The notes under the pieces were generated by a model. The model saw only the letters and a list, made by a program, of their open reading frames with translations, searched no databases and was not told where the DNA came from. A DNA stretch of 10,051 nucleotides from JAOAFX01 sp965649105 (GTDB lineage Bacteria > Hydrothermota > Tepidihabitantia > SM23-42 > JAOAFX01). The position numbers and the translations under genes were made by a program. The stretch covers positions 1-10,051 of the forward strand of contig CBFGJP010000089.1 in assembly GCA_965649105.1 (NCBI GenBank), read 5' to 3'. Below are positions 1 to 6,660 of this stretch, piece by piece. Every line of letters begins with the position of its first letter. The stretch's first letter is position 1.

Positions 1-366
1 CGTAGAGATTGGCGGAAACATTATGGCTCTCCCGAGTTCCCAACCTATCCCTTTGATACCTCGCCACGGTCTCAGACCCCGTCGGGGTCTTATAACCTCG
101 CTTAACGGTTATAAGACTACTGCCTGCAGCTAAATGAACAGCATCGGCCTTCATCACACCATTACTAAATGGTATGCCTACTTCCGAAATGGGAGGAATT
201 TCGGGGCTCAATCCCTTCCCTTGTGGTGTGGCTCGGTATCTTGCTCCCTCTGGCTTCATACGGTCAGTTGCCCAACCTATATGCAGAGTTCGCTACTGAA
301 GCGGTTGCTAACCTTTCTCCAGATTGGACTTGCACCAATTGGATAGATTGAATTTTTGCTCGGCAC
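1..366 (-). ncRNA. Group II intron ribozyme, 5' part (domain I), truncated by window edge
   Basis: The minus strand reads as a folded, G-rich RNA with no credible protein. It begins GTGCC at 366 (consensus 5' end GUGYG). A perfect 7-bp hairpin (184-190 with 198-204) carries the loop TCCTCCC, whose TCCTCC (192-197) pairs perfectly with GGAGGA at 376-381. A second hairpin (129-131 with 140-142) carries GTTCAT (134-139), which pairs with ATGAGC at 367-372, directly upstream of the intron, with one G-U wobble. These match EBS2/IBS2 and EBS1/IBS1, in the order and position expected for domain I of an IIA/IIB-type intron. Further strong stems are 87-97 with 107-117 (11 bp), 75-80 with 84-89, and 155-163 with 168-176. 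The region also contains the domain-I-like phrase GGTGCAAGTCC. Domains II-VI and any reverse transcriptase would lie left of position 1. The subclass cannot be decided here. Confidence 0.72.
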
Positions 367-384
367 GCTCATAGCTCCTCCTTT
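367..384 (-). other. 5' exon: ribosome binding site and first two codons of an intron-interrupted gene
   Basis: Immediately upstream of the intron, the minus strand has AAAGGAGG (Shine-Dalgarno), a short spacer, then ATG AGC, and then the intron begins. The simplest reading is a gene read leftward, interrupted after codon 2, with the rest beyond the left edge. The same bases act as IBS2 (376-381) and IBS1 (367-372), so the intron target overlaps the translation start. A weak -10-like TATACT lies at 397-402 on this strand without a well-spaced -35. The frame is also open upstream to 477, so a longer product starting there is possible. The product is unknown. Confidence 0.45.
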
Positions 385-409
385 TATCGCTGTTATAGTA
401 TATTGAAAA

Positions 410-431
410 TTGTTGATAATAGATTCAACAA
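410..431. repeat. Small inverted repeat in the intergenic region
   Basis: TTGTTGA (410-416) and TCAACAA (425-431) form a 7-bp stem with an 8-nt loop, between the interrupted leftward gene and the rightward promoter at 486. It could be an operator or chance; nothing else supports a role. Confidence 0.3.
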
Positions 432-485
432 CATTCCCATAATCTTTTGACATTTCAAGAGATTTCAGCATCCTCAATTATTGAC

Positions 486-513
486 TTGACATTCTTATAA
501 TAATTGATATAAT
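486..513 (+). promoter_or_regulatory. Sigma70-type promoter of copy A
   Basis: TTGACA at 486-491 and TATAAT at 508-513 are both perfect consensus hexamers with a 16-bp spacer. The spacing matches the promoter of intact copy B at 6614-6641, and both spacers contain TTATAAT. Transcription should start near 520, so an ATG at 512 cannot be the start and the ATG at 524 is preferred, giving an almost leaderless mRNA. Confidence 0.75.
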
Positions 514-523
514 GTTCACGATT

Positions 524-2191
524 ATGGTCAACCAAGGATATAAATTTCAGATTAATGGTAATAAAAATTATTTATACAATACCTGCTCTTTAAGAAAGAC
601 CGCAAAGAATTTTGGTATAAATTACCGCACTGTGCTCAAATGGGTCTCCAAATTTAAAAAATACGGTCATCAATCATTGATTATTGGCTATAATCACACT
701 AATAAAATCAGTCCCCAAATAGTAAAAACGATTGTCAAAATAAAAGAACAACGGCCTGCGCTTTCAATAAGAAAAATGAAAGAGACATTACATCAGATGG
801 GTATAAAAATTTCGTTAGGTGCATTATGGAAGATTTTAAGAAATTCGGGTTATGCAGGATTTAAAAAAAATGCATTAAATAATGATTTTACTGATTACCT
901 TGATTATGGAGGGCGTTTAAATGAAGTGTTCTTGTCGTTAATTATCTGCTGAATGAAGGGAAAGTAGCACAGGCTGTAAACCTTCAATATACTTTCCACG
1001 AAGTGAATTCAGGAAAGCCATTAATCTATTAAAGTCATCAGAAATGTATGATTGGCTTCGTAATTAGAGATGGTTCAGATTCAGGGGTAATTACCATTTA
1101 ATAAAAGGTTCTCCCTCAACGGCAGTTTCAATGTATCTAAAAGCCTTAAGTGCCGCGAAAGTAGCAGAATTACCAGAAGAAATAATACATTCTTATCTCG
1201 GACTTGCAAGCACTTATGCTGCACTGAATGAAGCTCATAAGATTCGGGCTTTAATTAATACCTTAAAAATTTATATCCGTAATAAAAAACTCCATAGATT
1301 CAAAATATTGATAAATTTGATTCAAGATGAAACAATACAACCATCAGAATGTCTATATCTGCCAAGCATAAGATCATCGGTCCTATTAAAGAAATCGGGC
1401 TATAACCAGGCTTATGAATATGCCAGAAAAAAGGCGTTCTTTTCCAGTTTTACCGGCATTTGATTTTCTTTCCTGAATATATAAAAAAAAGAATCAGAAA
1501 AGGCAAAGAAACACATCTACCAAAAACACTTTTGAGATTACCCGTATTTAATAATGAATCAATAACCATCAATATTCAATTTTGGGGATGTCTAAGAATA
1601 ATTAGAAATCATATATTATACAAATGCAAAGTTCCTCCACAAATGAAATCTTTCTTGATTCACATTGCTAACTGAATTTTTGAGCCACATCTATCAATAT
1701 CACTCAAAACATTATATGAAAATTTCTGGCCAAAGAGTGAAAAGGCATCACGCAATTTTTCCCATCTACTGGTTAGACTAAAAAGGGCATTAAAAATGCC
1801 CACGCATCTACTTGAAATATCAAGGGCATCGGGTGATTCGATGTTGCTCAATCAGGGAATATATTTTACCACCGACTATCAGAAATTTGAGCAGACCCTT
1901 GCCCGGGCAAAGGCGCTACAGCGGGCAGGAGAATGGGGATTTGCCCGAAAAGAATATTTGCGGGCATTTAAGTTATTCCGGGGTGAGCCGTTTAAGAAGA
2001 ATTTTGATAACTGGTCGGTTGATATGCGATTTAGAATTTTGACCCAGTTTGAGACCGAGGCGACTGCCTTTGCAAAGAGTTGTATAGAGCATAAAAACAA
2101 AAATGATGCCCGTAAAATATTACAGAAGGTCTTGAAGATAGTTCCGGATTCAGAAGAAGCATTAGATTTGGTTAAAAGGTTGAATGGTTAA
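524..2191 (+). pseudogene. Copy A: degraded HTH-TPR-BTAD regulator, paralogue of the gene at 6661
   Basis: The coding remnants are spread over all three forward frames. The first piece (524 to about 925) encodes a double helix-turn-helix head of transposase type: SLRKTAKNFGINYRTVLKWV, then SIRKMKETLHQMGIKISLGA. The frame then shifts near 925 (VVNYLLNEGKVAQAVNL continues in another frame) and again near 1005, into a TPR-like stretch that carries an in-frame TAG at 1065-1067. A further shift lies near 1440-1460, after which FFPEYIKKRIRKGKETHL aligns with FYPEIVFKFLKKGKSFEI of copy B. A TGA at 1673-1675 breaks the winged-helix region. From 1676 the frame is open to 2191 and encodes the rest of the winged helix and a complete BTAD-type domain (AGEWGFARKEYLRAFKLFRG). 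Relative to copy B it is about 580 bp shorter, mainly in the middle. At least five lesions make a full-length protein very unlikely, although the last piece from the ATG at 1796 could give a 131-aa BTAD-only product. Confidence 0.85.
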
Positions 2192-2252
2192 ATGATTGAA
2201 TGGTTTTATGGTTATAAATGGAGTAGGGAATTTTATCCCGTTAACTGGAGTT

Positions 2253-2270
2253 AAGGCGTAAGCCTTTTAT
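2253..2270 (+). terminator. Possible rho-independent terminator after copy A
   Basis: AAGGC-GTAA-GCCTT forms a 5-bp stem with a GNRA loop, followed by the short T-rich TTAT. The stem is short and the tract weak, so it may be only part of the repeated module. The identical hairpin in copy B contains that gene's stop codon. Confidence 0.35.
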
Positions 2271-2273
2271 CTC

Positions 2274-2298
2274 TGTAGGAGCGGTTTTTAAACCGCAA
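2274..2298 (+). repeat. REP-like hairpin element (TGTAGGAGCGG type), copy A
   Basis: TGTAGGAGCGG leads into the inverted repeat GCGGTTT-TT-AAACCGC (2281-2296). GTAGGAGCGG-type heads followed by a GC-rich hairpin are typical of bacterial REP elements. The copy B version (8927-8942) has changed bases in loop and stem but still folds, with one G-U pair. No REP-associated transposase is in the window. Confidence 0.55.
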
Positions 2299-2432
2299 CA
2301 CTTTCAAATAATATTTTTCGTCCATCTGAAGCCTGCCCTGATGTAAATCAGGGACGGATGCTACAAATATTTTTTTTGCCGTTTTTTACAGAAGAAGAAC
2401 AGCATTTTTGGGAAAAAACTTATAAATTACCG

Positions 2433-2472
2433 TTCTAACATTCTAACATGTTAGAATGTTAAAATGTTAGAA
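2433..2472 (+). repeat. Phased octamer array with 26-bp palindrome, copy A
   Basis: There are five contiguous 8-bp units: TTCTAACA, TTCTAACA, TGTTAGAA, TGTTAAAA, TGTTAGAA. The inverted junction at 2448/2449 creates a perfect 26-bp palindrome (2436-2461). It lies at the end of the shared 3' module. It could be a multi-subunit protein binding site or a long RNA hairpin; no T-run follows, which argues against a classic terminator. Confidence 0.8.
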
Positions 2473-2503
2473 TCGTTGGATACTGCAAGTGTATTATCAA
2501 TGG

Positions 2504-2519
2504 TTCGCCAATTGGCGAA
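2504..2519. repeat. Perfect 16-bp palindrome downstream of the HD-GYP gene
   Basis: TTCGCCAATTGGCGAA is its own reverse complement and lies 11 bp past the HD-GYP stop codon. It is not followed by a T-run on either strand. It could be an operator or a weak transcript-end structure. Confidence 0.4.
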
Positions 2520-2530
2520 ATACCGAAATG

Positions 2531-3268
2531 CTATTGTCTAATATCGGTCATAATTTCCAAAAATATCTTTACTACATCCGCATCAAATTGAATGCCAGAA
2601 AATTTTTTCAATTCCTTTAACGCCTCCTTTTGCGTAAAAACTTTTCTATACGGCCTTTTTGAGGTCATCGCATCAAAGGCATCCGCAACCGCAAGGATTC
2701 TGCCAATCAAAGGAATCCCACCATTTTCTAAACCATCCGGATAACCACTGCCGTCATAGAATTCATGATGGGATTTCACACCATCTAAAATTTCAGGGAT
2801 GTCGGTAAACCCTAATAAAATATGATAACCCCGTAAAACATGTTTAGCTATCTCTTCCTTCTCTTCATTTGTCAAAGGTTCTGGCTTATATAAGATTGTC
2901 TCGTCAATACCGATTTTACCCAAATCATGTAACAAGGCACTCGCCTTAACCATTACCAGTTGTTCTTTACGAAAACCCATTTTTTCAGCAATCTTTAGTG
3001 CATACTCTGCAACCCGCTGGCTGTGTCCATCACGGTAAGGCACAATATTATCAAAGGTCTTAGCGATTTCTCTTAATTCTATTAACGCCTTTTCTGGTTC
3101 ACTCTTTAATGCCTTTACAATCTCTTTCAAACAGGCAATTAAAACATCAAGATAAGATATAGTTTTTTCAAGTTTCTCCTTTCTTATCCTTTTAGCACAA
3201 GGGTGTCGCACTTTAAAGTATGTGCAGGTCGGGCGACCCGCTTGATGATAAAACGCGGTTCTATCCAT
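2531..3268 (-). CDS. Stand-alone HD-GYP domain protein, probable cyclic-di-GMP phosphodiesterase
   Basis: The 245-aa product is mostly one HD-GYP domain (about residues 65-240), the metal-dependent fold that hydrolyses c-di-GMP to pGpG or GMP in the cytoplasm. Visible conserved elements are GHS (81-83), HDLGKIGI with the HD pair (114-121), H143, HHE (167-169), the GYP signature DGSGYP (172-177) and VADAFDAMTSKRPYR (194-208). All look intact, so activity is likely. There is no receiver, PAS or membrane segment; residues 33-70 are probably a helical lead-in. The start is uncertain: the ATG at 3268 has no good Shine-Dalgarno, and residues 10-27 are encoded by a repeat-like sequence (3195-3241). 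An AAAGGAG with a well-placed TTG lies further in but is out of frame. It follows the relic at 3284-3493 on the same strand. Confidence 0.88.
   Translation of the reverse strand: MDRTAFYHQAGRPTCTYFKVRHPCAKRIRKEKLEKTISYLDVLIACLKEIVKALKSEPEKALIELREIAKTFDNIVPYRDGHSQRVAEYALKIAEKMGFRKEQLVMVKASALLHDLGKIGIDETILYKPEPLTNEEKEEIAKHVLRGYHILLGFTDIPEILDGVKSHHEFYDGSGYPDGLENGGIPLIGRILAVADAFDAMTSKRPYRKVFTQKEALKELKKFSGIQFDADVVKIFLEIMTDIRQ
3195..3241. repeat. Repeat-like hairpin sequence inside the 5' end of the HD-GYP gene
   Basis: The segment holds GGTCG-GG-CGACC (3227-3238) and a GCAC...GTGC pair around CTTTAAAG. It is richer in G+C than the adjacent code and encodes residues 10-25, which look unlike any HD-GYP lead-in (RPTCTYFKVRHPC). 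It may be an inserted small repeat that stayed in frame. No second copy is in this window. Confidence 0.35.
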
Positions 3269-3283
3269 CTCTTTTCATAGTTG

Positions 3284-3493
3284 CTACTTTAAGAGTATTA
3301 CCTTCTCAGTCTCTTTATAATCACCACATTCTAATTGCACGAAGTAGACGCCAGCGGGTAATTTGCCACCAGAATCATCTATCCCATTTCAGATGACTTG
3401 CGCCGGCCGCGGAGCATCGGGCATAGAGCGTTCAAAATCCTTAACCAAAATGAGAATCTGTCCAAGGAGCTGATTTACGGGTCGACTTTCCAT
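3284..3493 (-). pseudogene. Relic of a secreted protein's C-terminal FlgD-like sorting module
   Basis: Reading leftward, one frame gives VNQLLGQILILVKDFERS, then APRPAQVI, a TGA at 3389-3391, then NGIDDSGGKLPAGVYFVQ and LECGDYKETEKVILLK ending in TAG at 3284. The pattern V..L...G.LVK.F ... QVIWNG.DDSGGKLPAGVYFVQLE matches the FlgD-like tail of the subtilase at 3615-6503, which ends SGVYFARF...EKIILLR. A Trp is expected exactly where the TGA stands, so one G-to-A change explains it. No upstream body of such a protein is present, so this is the end of a gene otherwise deleted or displaced. The ATG at 3493 is given only as an outer limit. Confidence 0.7.
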
Positions 3494-3513
3494 GCTGCTT
3501 GATTTATATCAAA

Positions 3514-3554
3514 CTGGAGCATCTTCATATACCCAACGCATGAAGATGCTCCAG
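3514..3554. repeat. 15-bp perfect inverted repeat, possible terminator of the subtilase gene
   Basis: CTGGAGCATCTTCAT (3514-3528) and ATGAAGATGCTCCAG (3540-3554) form a perfect 15-bp stem with an 11-nt loop. It lies 61 bp beyond the subtilase stop on the transcribed side. The following minus-strand sequence, TTTGATATAAATC, is only mildly T-rich. It may end the transcript or be a small mobile repeat. Positions 3555-3614 show nothing else. Confidence 0.55.
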
Positions 3555-3614
3555 TAGTACATATGCCGTGAGGTCGTATGCGGAATGTTCTAAATAAATG
3601 CCCACTATAACTTA

Positions 3615-6503
3615 TTACCTTAGCAAAATTATCTTCTCCACATATTGATGCTTGTTCGACTTTTCGGAAGTGCTGGCTGTAAAACGGGCAAAATAGACAC
3701 CTGAAGGGGAATTTCTCCCTCCTTCGTCCCTGCGATTCCATTTGATATCATATTTGCCGGCCCTGATATCGCCATCAACCACTGTTTTGACCGCCCTACC
3801 CAATATGTCATAGATTGTTAGGTTAACTTTCATGGCAGTAGGAACACTGAACGCAAAATTCACCGTACCCCTTGAGGGATTTGATGATTGAACTACAAAA
3901 CTAATTGCCTGTGTCATGCTCTGCTCTTGGATTGCGACTGGGGTTATGACGAATGAATAGTAACCGCCTGATGGCGCGCCCAACGGATCAGTGCCGATAT
4001 TTGGCGTTGTGTAAAACCATTTATCTCTTGCCCACAGGTAATAATCAACGCGATCATTTATGGATTGCTGGGGAATTGTCGCCCGGTATATGTCGCTGCC
4101 CTGATGCACCATTGCTAATTTCTGCCAGGTGCCTGCGTTCACGCGGTAATACAGGTATGCCGAATCTATGCCATGGTCATCGGTAATCAATGACTGCACG
4201 GGGAATGGTCCGGCATAACTGGTATCGTGCCAGACTGTCGTATTGGTAAAATACGGCGGTTCATTATCTAGCGGCACGAGGATCTTGAAGTCGTCTACCC
4301 ACCAATCGTTCCAGCTGTTAAAGTTCCATGAATAAAGACGAAAACGTATCTTTAAGTTGTTGCTGCTCAGATAAGCGTTCAGGCTCTTGTTAATCAATGT
4401 CCAGGGTTTTGAATATTCATAGGGAAGAGGATATTGATTGCCCTGGTGAATGATATCCCACGAATTCCAGTTATCCGCGGAGGCCTCAACAAACCAAAAG
4501 CCGCATATCCCTATTCCCGTGCTATCCAGTATGAATTTGTGCCAGAACTCAACCTGTGCGTCTTTAAAGGAGCTGAGGTCCACGCCGTTTTTCATGGAGA
4601 TATACTGCCAGCCTGTGAACACGGGACCGCTGTAAAGCGAATGGGTAGGAGAAATATATTGAGATGTCGTGCGCTGCCAGTTGCCGCCGACCTTATCCCA
4701 GTAATCCAGCAGGCTGTCAATCCCGCTTCCGTATTCAAAGTCGTCTTCAAATATTGCATACAATGGTTTTGGACCACCAATTTGAAGGATGATGTCAATT
4801 GTATCGTTGAAATCGAGGCTGTCATATTGACCATCAGAGTGAATTATGAGGCCGAGTTTTGCCGTGTGGCCTATTGGTGTCAGGCTATGCGCCGTGAATG
4901 TGTATGGACTGCTGGTGTTGGATGCTGAATCTCCTGATGGAATCGTGCCAAAGTTACAATTACCCGAAATGACTGAAACATAATTGTCAAATGACTTGAG
5001 AATACCACTTGTGTTGTAGCCGGTTTGATAACCTATATTCTTGAGTGTCACCACCATCCTGGCTGTTTCGCCGGGTTCAACTACGCCATTATTATTCCCG
5101 CCTGGAGGTGGGTCGGTAATCTGTTGCCTTCTTAAAATAATGTAAGGGCGATTTGGCGATGGCGTGGCTTTGACTGCTTTCCAGGCATTGAGCCTGCCCC
5201 AGCCGTAGTTGTTGTTCGGATATGTACCCCCACCAGAAGGCCGGTCAACATTGTCAAGCAGAATACTATAGATAGTCTTGACATCAAGGGTTGGGTTTTT
5301 TCCACAAATCAGGGCGATTGCGCCGGCAACATGGGGTGTCGCCATGGAGGTGCCGTTCCAGGTAGCATAACCGCCGGGAATGCATGAACGGATATTCACC
5401 CCGGGTGCCGAAATCTGGGGTTTTATCCGGTCCCAATCATAGCGAAGCCAAGTGGACGGGTCGTTAAAAGGCGGCTGATTTGGCGCAGGACCACGGGAAG
5501 AAAAATCTGCAATTGCATCAGTATTATCGGTTGCGCCGACGCCGATGACGTTTGAGTAACTGCCCGGAAAGCAGACCGATCCAGATCCAGGACCGCTGTT
5601 ACCGTTAGCAAAGACCGGCACGATCCCGAGCGAAACGTAAGTGCGGATAACTGGATAGAAAAAGGTGTCAGGGCTGTTGTCCGCTCCCCAGGAATTTGAA
5701 ACTGCTTTGATATCGACTGTTGGTTTTAGATCAGCCATAAATTGCAGGCCGTCAAGGCATTGCTGGAATGATCCCGAACCGCCAGAGTCAAGGATCTTGG
5801 CGGCAACGAATTTCGCACCCGGCGCAACGCCGATATCTTCTGTGAACGGACCAAAGCCATCTCCTCCCAGGATCGTGCCCATGCAGTGCGTGCCATGGCC
5901 GTGATCATCATAAGGCGTAGTCTGTCCGTTTACCGCATCAAGCCAGTATCCAGCCCACTTGCCGGCGATTGCGGGTTCTGTGTAGCCAACGCCAGTGTCG
6001 GTTATCCCGATAATGACATCCTGACCTGTCTGTCCCGCATTCCAGCAGGAATCCGCCATGATCTTTTGAATGTTCCACTCAATTGCCCTTGACGATGGTG
6101 CCGGGTTAAAAGACGGCTCGGCGATTATGCGGACTTCACCATTATGGGAAATCCAAGCAACATCATCCCGTTTTGCAATCTCTTTTATTACCCAAGATTT
6201 TGCCTTGAGAAAAAATCCGTTCAAGACCCAATAAGATTGATATGTCTCAACCTCATTCTTTAGCGTCTTTAACCATTCAATAACTGGTTTCTGACTCTGC
6301 TGGGCAATAGTCTTGTAGGTCATTACCTTTTCGTGGACTGGTGCTCTTTCCATTACTTCATAAGGGTATGTCTCCCGCATTATCACAATGCAAGAAACCA
6401 TCTCGTCTATCTTTACCATTTCAATCTGTGCAGTCAGTTCGCTGGTCAACTTGCCATCAATTGATGAAGGCAAAGCCACTCCGACCATAAAAACAAGCCA
6501 CAT
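3615..6503 (-). CDS. Secreted S8-family (subtilisin-like) serine protease with FlgD-like C-terminal sorting domain
   Basis: This 962-aa protein hydrolyses peptide bonds outside the cell or on its surface. Residues 1-15 (MWLVFMVGVALPSS) resemble a short export signal without a positive n-region. About residues 30-128 look like an I9-type propeptide. The peptidase domain spans about 140-448 with the triad Asp169 (ITDTGVGY), His203 (DDHGHGTH) and Ser386 (NGTSMATPHVAG); the oxyanion Asn is 302 (ANGNSG). Next come a beta-sandwich (about 455-575), a jelly-roll segment (about 587-743, DDFEYGSG to WWVDDFKIL), an Ig-like segment (about 748-854) and a FlgD-like/type IX-style tail (about 885-962) containing IYDILGRAVKTV and SGVYFARF. 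The start was chosen because AAAGGAGG (6509-6516) sits 5 nt before the ATG at 6503; an ORF extension of 22 codons upstream lacks this. It is divergent from copy B and appears monocistronic. Base composition is visibly richer in G+C than the flanking genes. Confidence 0.93.
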   Translation of the reverse strand: MWLVFMVGVALPSSIDGKLTSELTAQIEMVKIDEMVSCIVIMRETYPYEVMERAPVHEKVMTYKTIAQQSQKPVIEWLKTLKNEVETYQSYWVLNGFFLKAKSWVIKEIAKRDDVAWISHNGEVRIIAEPSFNPAPSSRAIEWNIQKIMADSCWNAGQTGQDVIIGITDTGVGYTEPAIAGKWAGYWLDAVNGQTTPYDDHGHGTHCMGTILGGDGFGPFTEDIGVAPGAKFVAAKILDSGGSGSFQQCLDGLQFMADLKPTVDIKAVSNSWGADNSPDTFFYPVIRTYVSLGIVPVFANGNSGPGSGSVCFPGSYSNVIGVGATDNTDAIADFSSRGPAPNQPPFNDPSTWLRYDWDRIKPQISAPGVNIRSCIPGGYATWNGTSMATPHVAGAIALICGKNPTLDVKTIYSILLDNVDRPSGGGTYPNNNYGWGRLNAWKAVKATPSPNRPYIILRRQQITDPPPGGNNNGVVEPGETARMVVTLKNIGYQTGYNTSGILKSFDNYVSVISGNCNFGTIPSGDSASNTSSPYTFTAHSLTPIGHTAKLGLIIHSDGQYDSLDFNDTIDIILQIGGPKPLYAIFEDDFEYGSGIDSLLDYWDKVGGNWQRTTSQYISPTHSLYSGPVFTGWQYISMKNGVDLSSFKDAQVEFWHKFILDSTGIGICGFWFVEASADNWNSWDIIHQGNQYPLPYEYSKPWTLINKSLNAYLSSNNLKIRFRLYSWNFNSWNDWWVDDFKILVPLDNEPPYFTNTTVWHDTSYAGPFPVQSLITDDHGIDSAYLYYRVNAGTWQKLAMVHQGSDIYRATIPQQSINDRVDYYLWARDKWFYTTPNIGTDPLGAPSGGYYSFVITPVAIQEQSMTQAISFVVQSSNPSRGTVNFAFSVPTAMKVNLTIYDILGRAVKTVVDGDIRAGKYDIKWNRRDEGGRNSPSGVYFARFTASTSEKSNKHQYVEKIILLR

Positions 6504-6508
6504 AAAAA

Positions 6509-6516
6509 CCTCCTTT
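6509..6516 (-). promoter_or_regulatory. Strong ribosome binding site deciding the subtilase start
   Basis: AAAGGAGG on the minus strand lies 5 nt from the ATG at 6503 and fixes the start inside a longer open frame. A TATAAT at 6525-6530 on the same strand could be the -10 box, giving a leader of about 15 nt, but no convincing -35 is visible. Confidence 0.7.
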
Positions 6517-6613
6517 CGTAAAGAATTATAATCATAACTATGTCCCGAATCCGCGAATATTCTCTTCATAATGTTATCATTTTTCAGGAGATTTTGACCT
6601 TATAACAACATAG

Positions 6614-6641
6614 TTGACAAATTATAATTTCTTTATATAAT
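6614..6641 (+). promoter_or_regulatory. Sigma70-type promoter of copy B
   Basis: TTGACA (6614-6619) and TATAAT (6636-6641) are perfect hexamers separated by 16 bp, as in copy A. Transcription should start near 6648, leaving about a dozen bases before the ATG at 6661 and no Shine-Dalgarno. This sits in the 157-bp divergent gap shared with the subtilase. Confidence 0.78.
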
Positions 6642-6660
6642 TTCCTTGCGGATTGTTAAT

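Larger units (their letters stand above)
2247..2472 (+). repeat. 3' noncoding module, copy A (direct repeat of 8893-9103)
   Basis: This gene-free stretch follows copy A and matches the one after copy B in the same orientation. The block 2247-2331 differs from 8893-8977 at only 3 of 85 positions, all in one hairpin. Beyond it the match continues with indels (ACAAAT..TTTTTT, GAACAGCATTTTT, GGGAAAA, ATTACCGTTCTAACATT) and ends in the octamer array. Copy A has an extra 7-bp hairpin, CCCTGAT-GTAA-ATCAGGG, at 2336-2353 where B has four bases. Positions 2192-2246 are not shared with B; they hold repeated GAATGGTT/ATGGTTA motifs and no gene. Confidence 0.85.

Noticed and set aside
134..351. Overlapping plus-strand ORFs of 60-70 aa
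   Set aside because: They lie antisense to the group II intron RNA, have no ribosome binding site or recognisable domain, and one begins exactly at the EBS1 complement.
512..514. ATG at 512 as start of copy A
   Set aside because: It overlaps the -10 box of a perfect consensus promoter and would not be in the transcript.
1673..3391. Alternative genetic code with TGA read as Trp
   Set aside because: The two in-frame TGA codons occur in remnants with other lesions or missing bodies; intact genes use TGG throughout and mntA ends in TGA.
4434..4928. 164-aa plus-strand ORF
   Set aside because: It is antisense to the subtilase coding sequence, with no domain, ribosome binding site or family resemblance; it is a shadow of the higher-GC gene.
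6504..6569. 22-codon N-terminal extension of the subtilase
   Set aside because: The internal ATG at 6503 has AAAGGAGG at ideal spacing and leads directly into the hydrophobic segment; the upstream ATG lacks a ribosome binding site.
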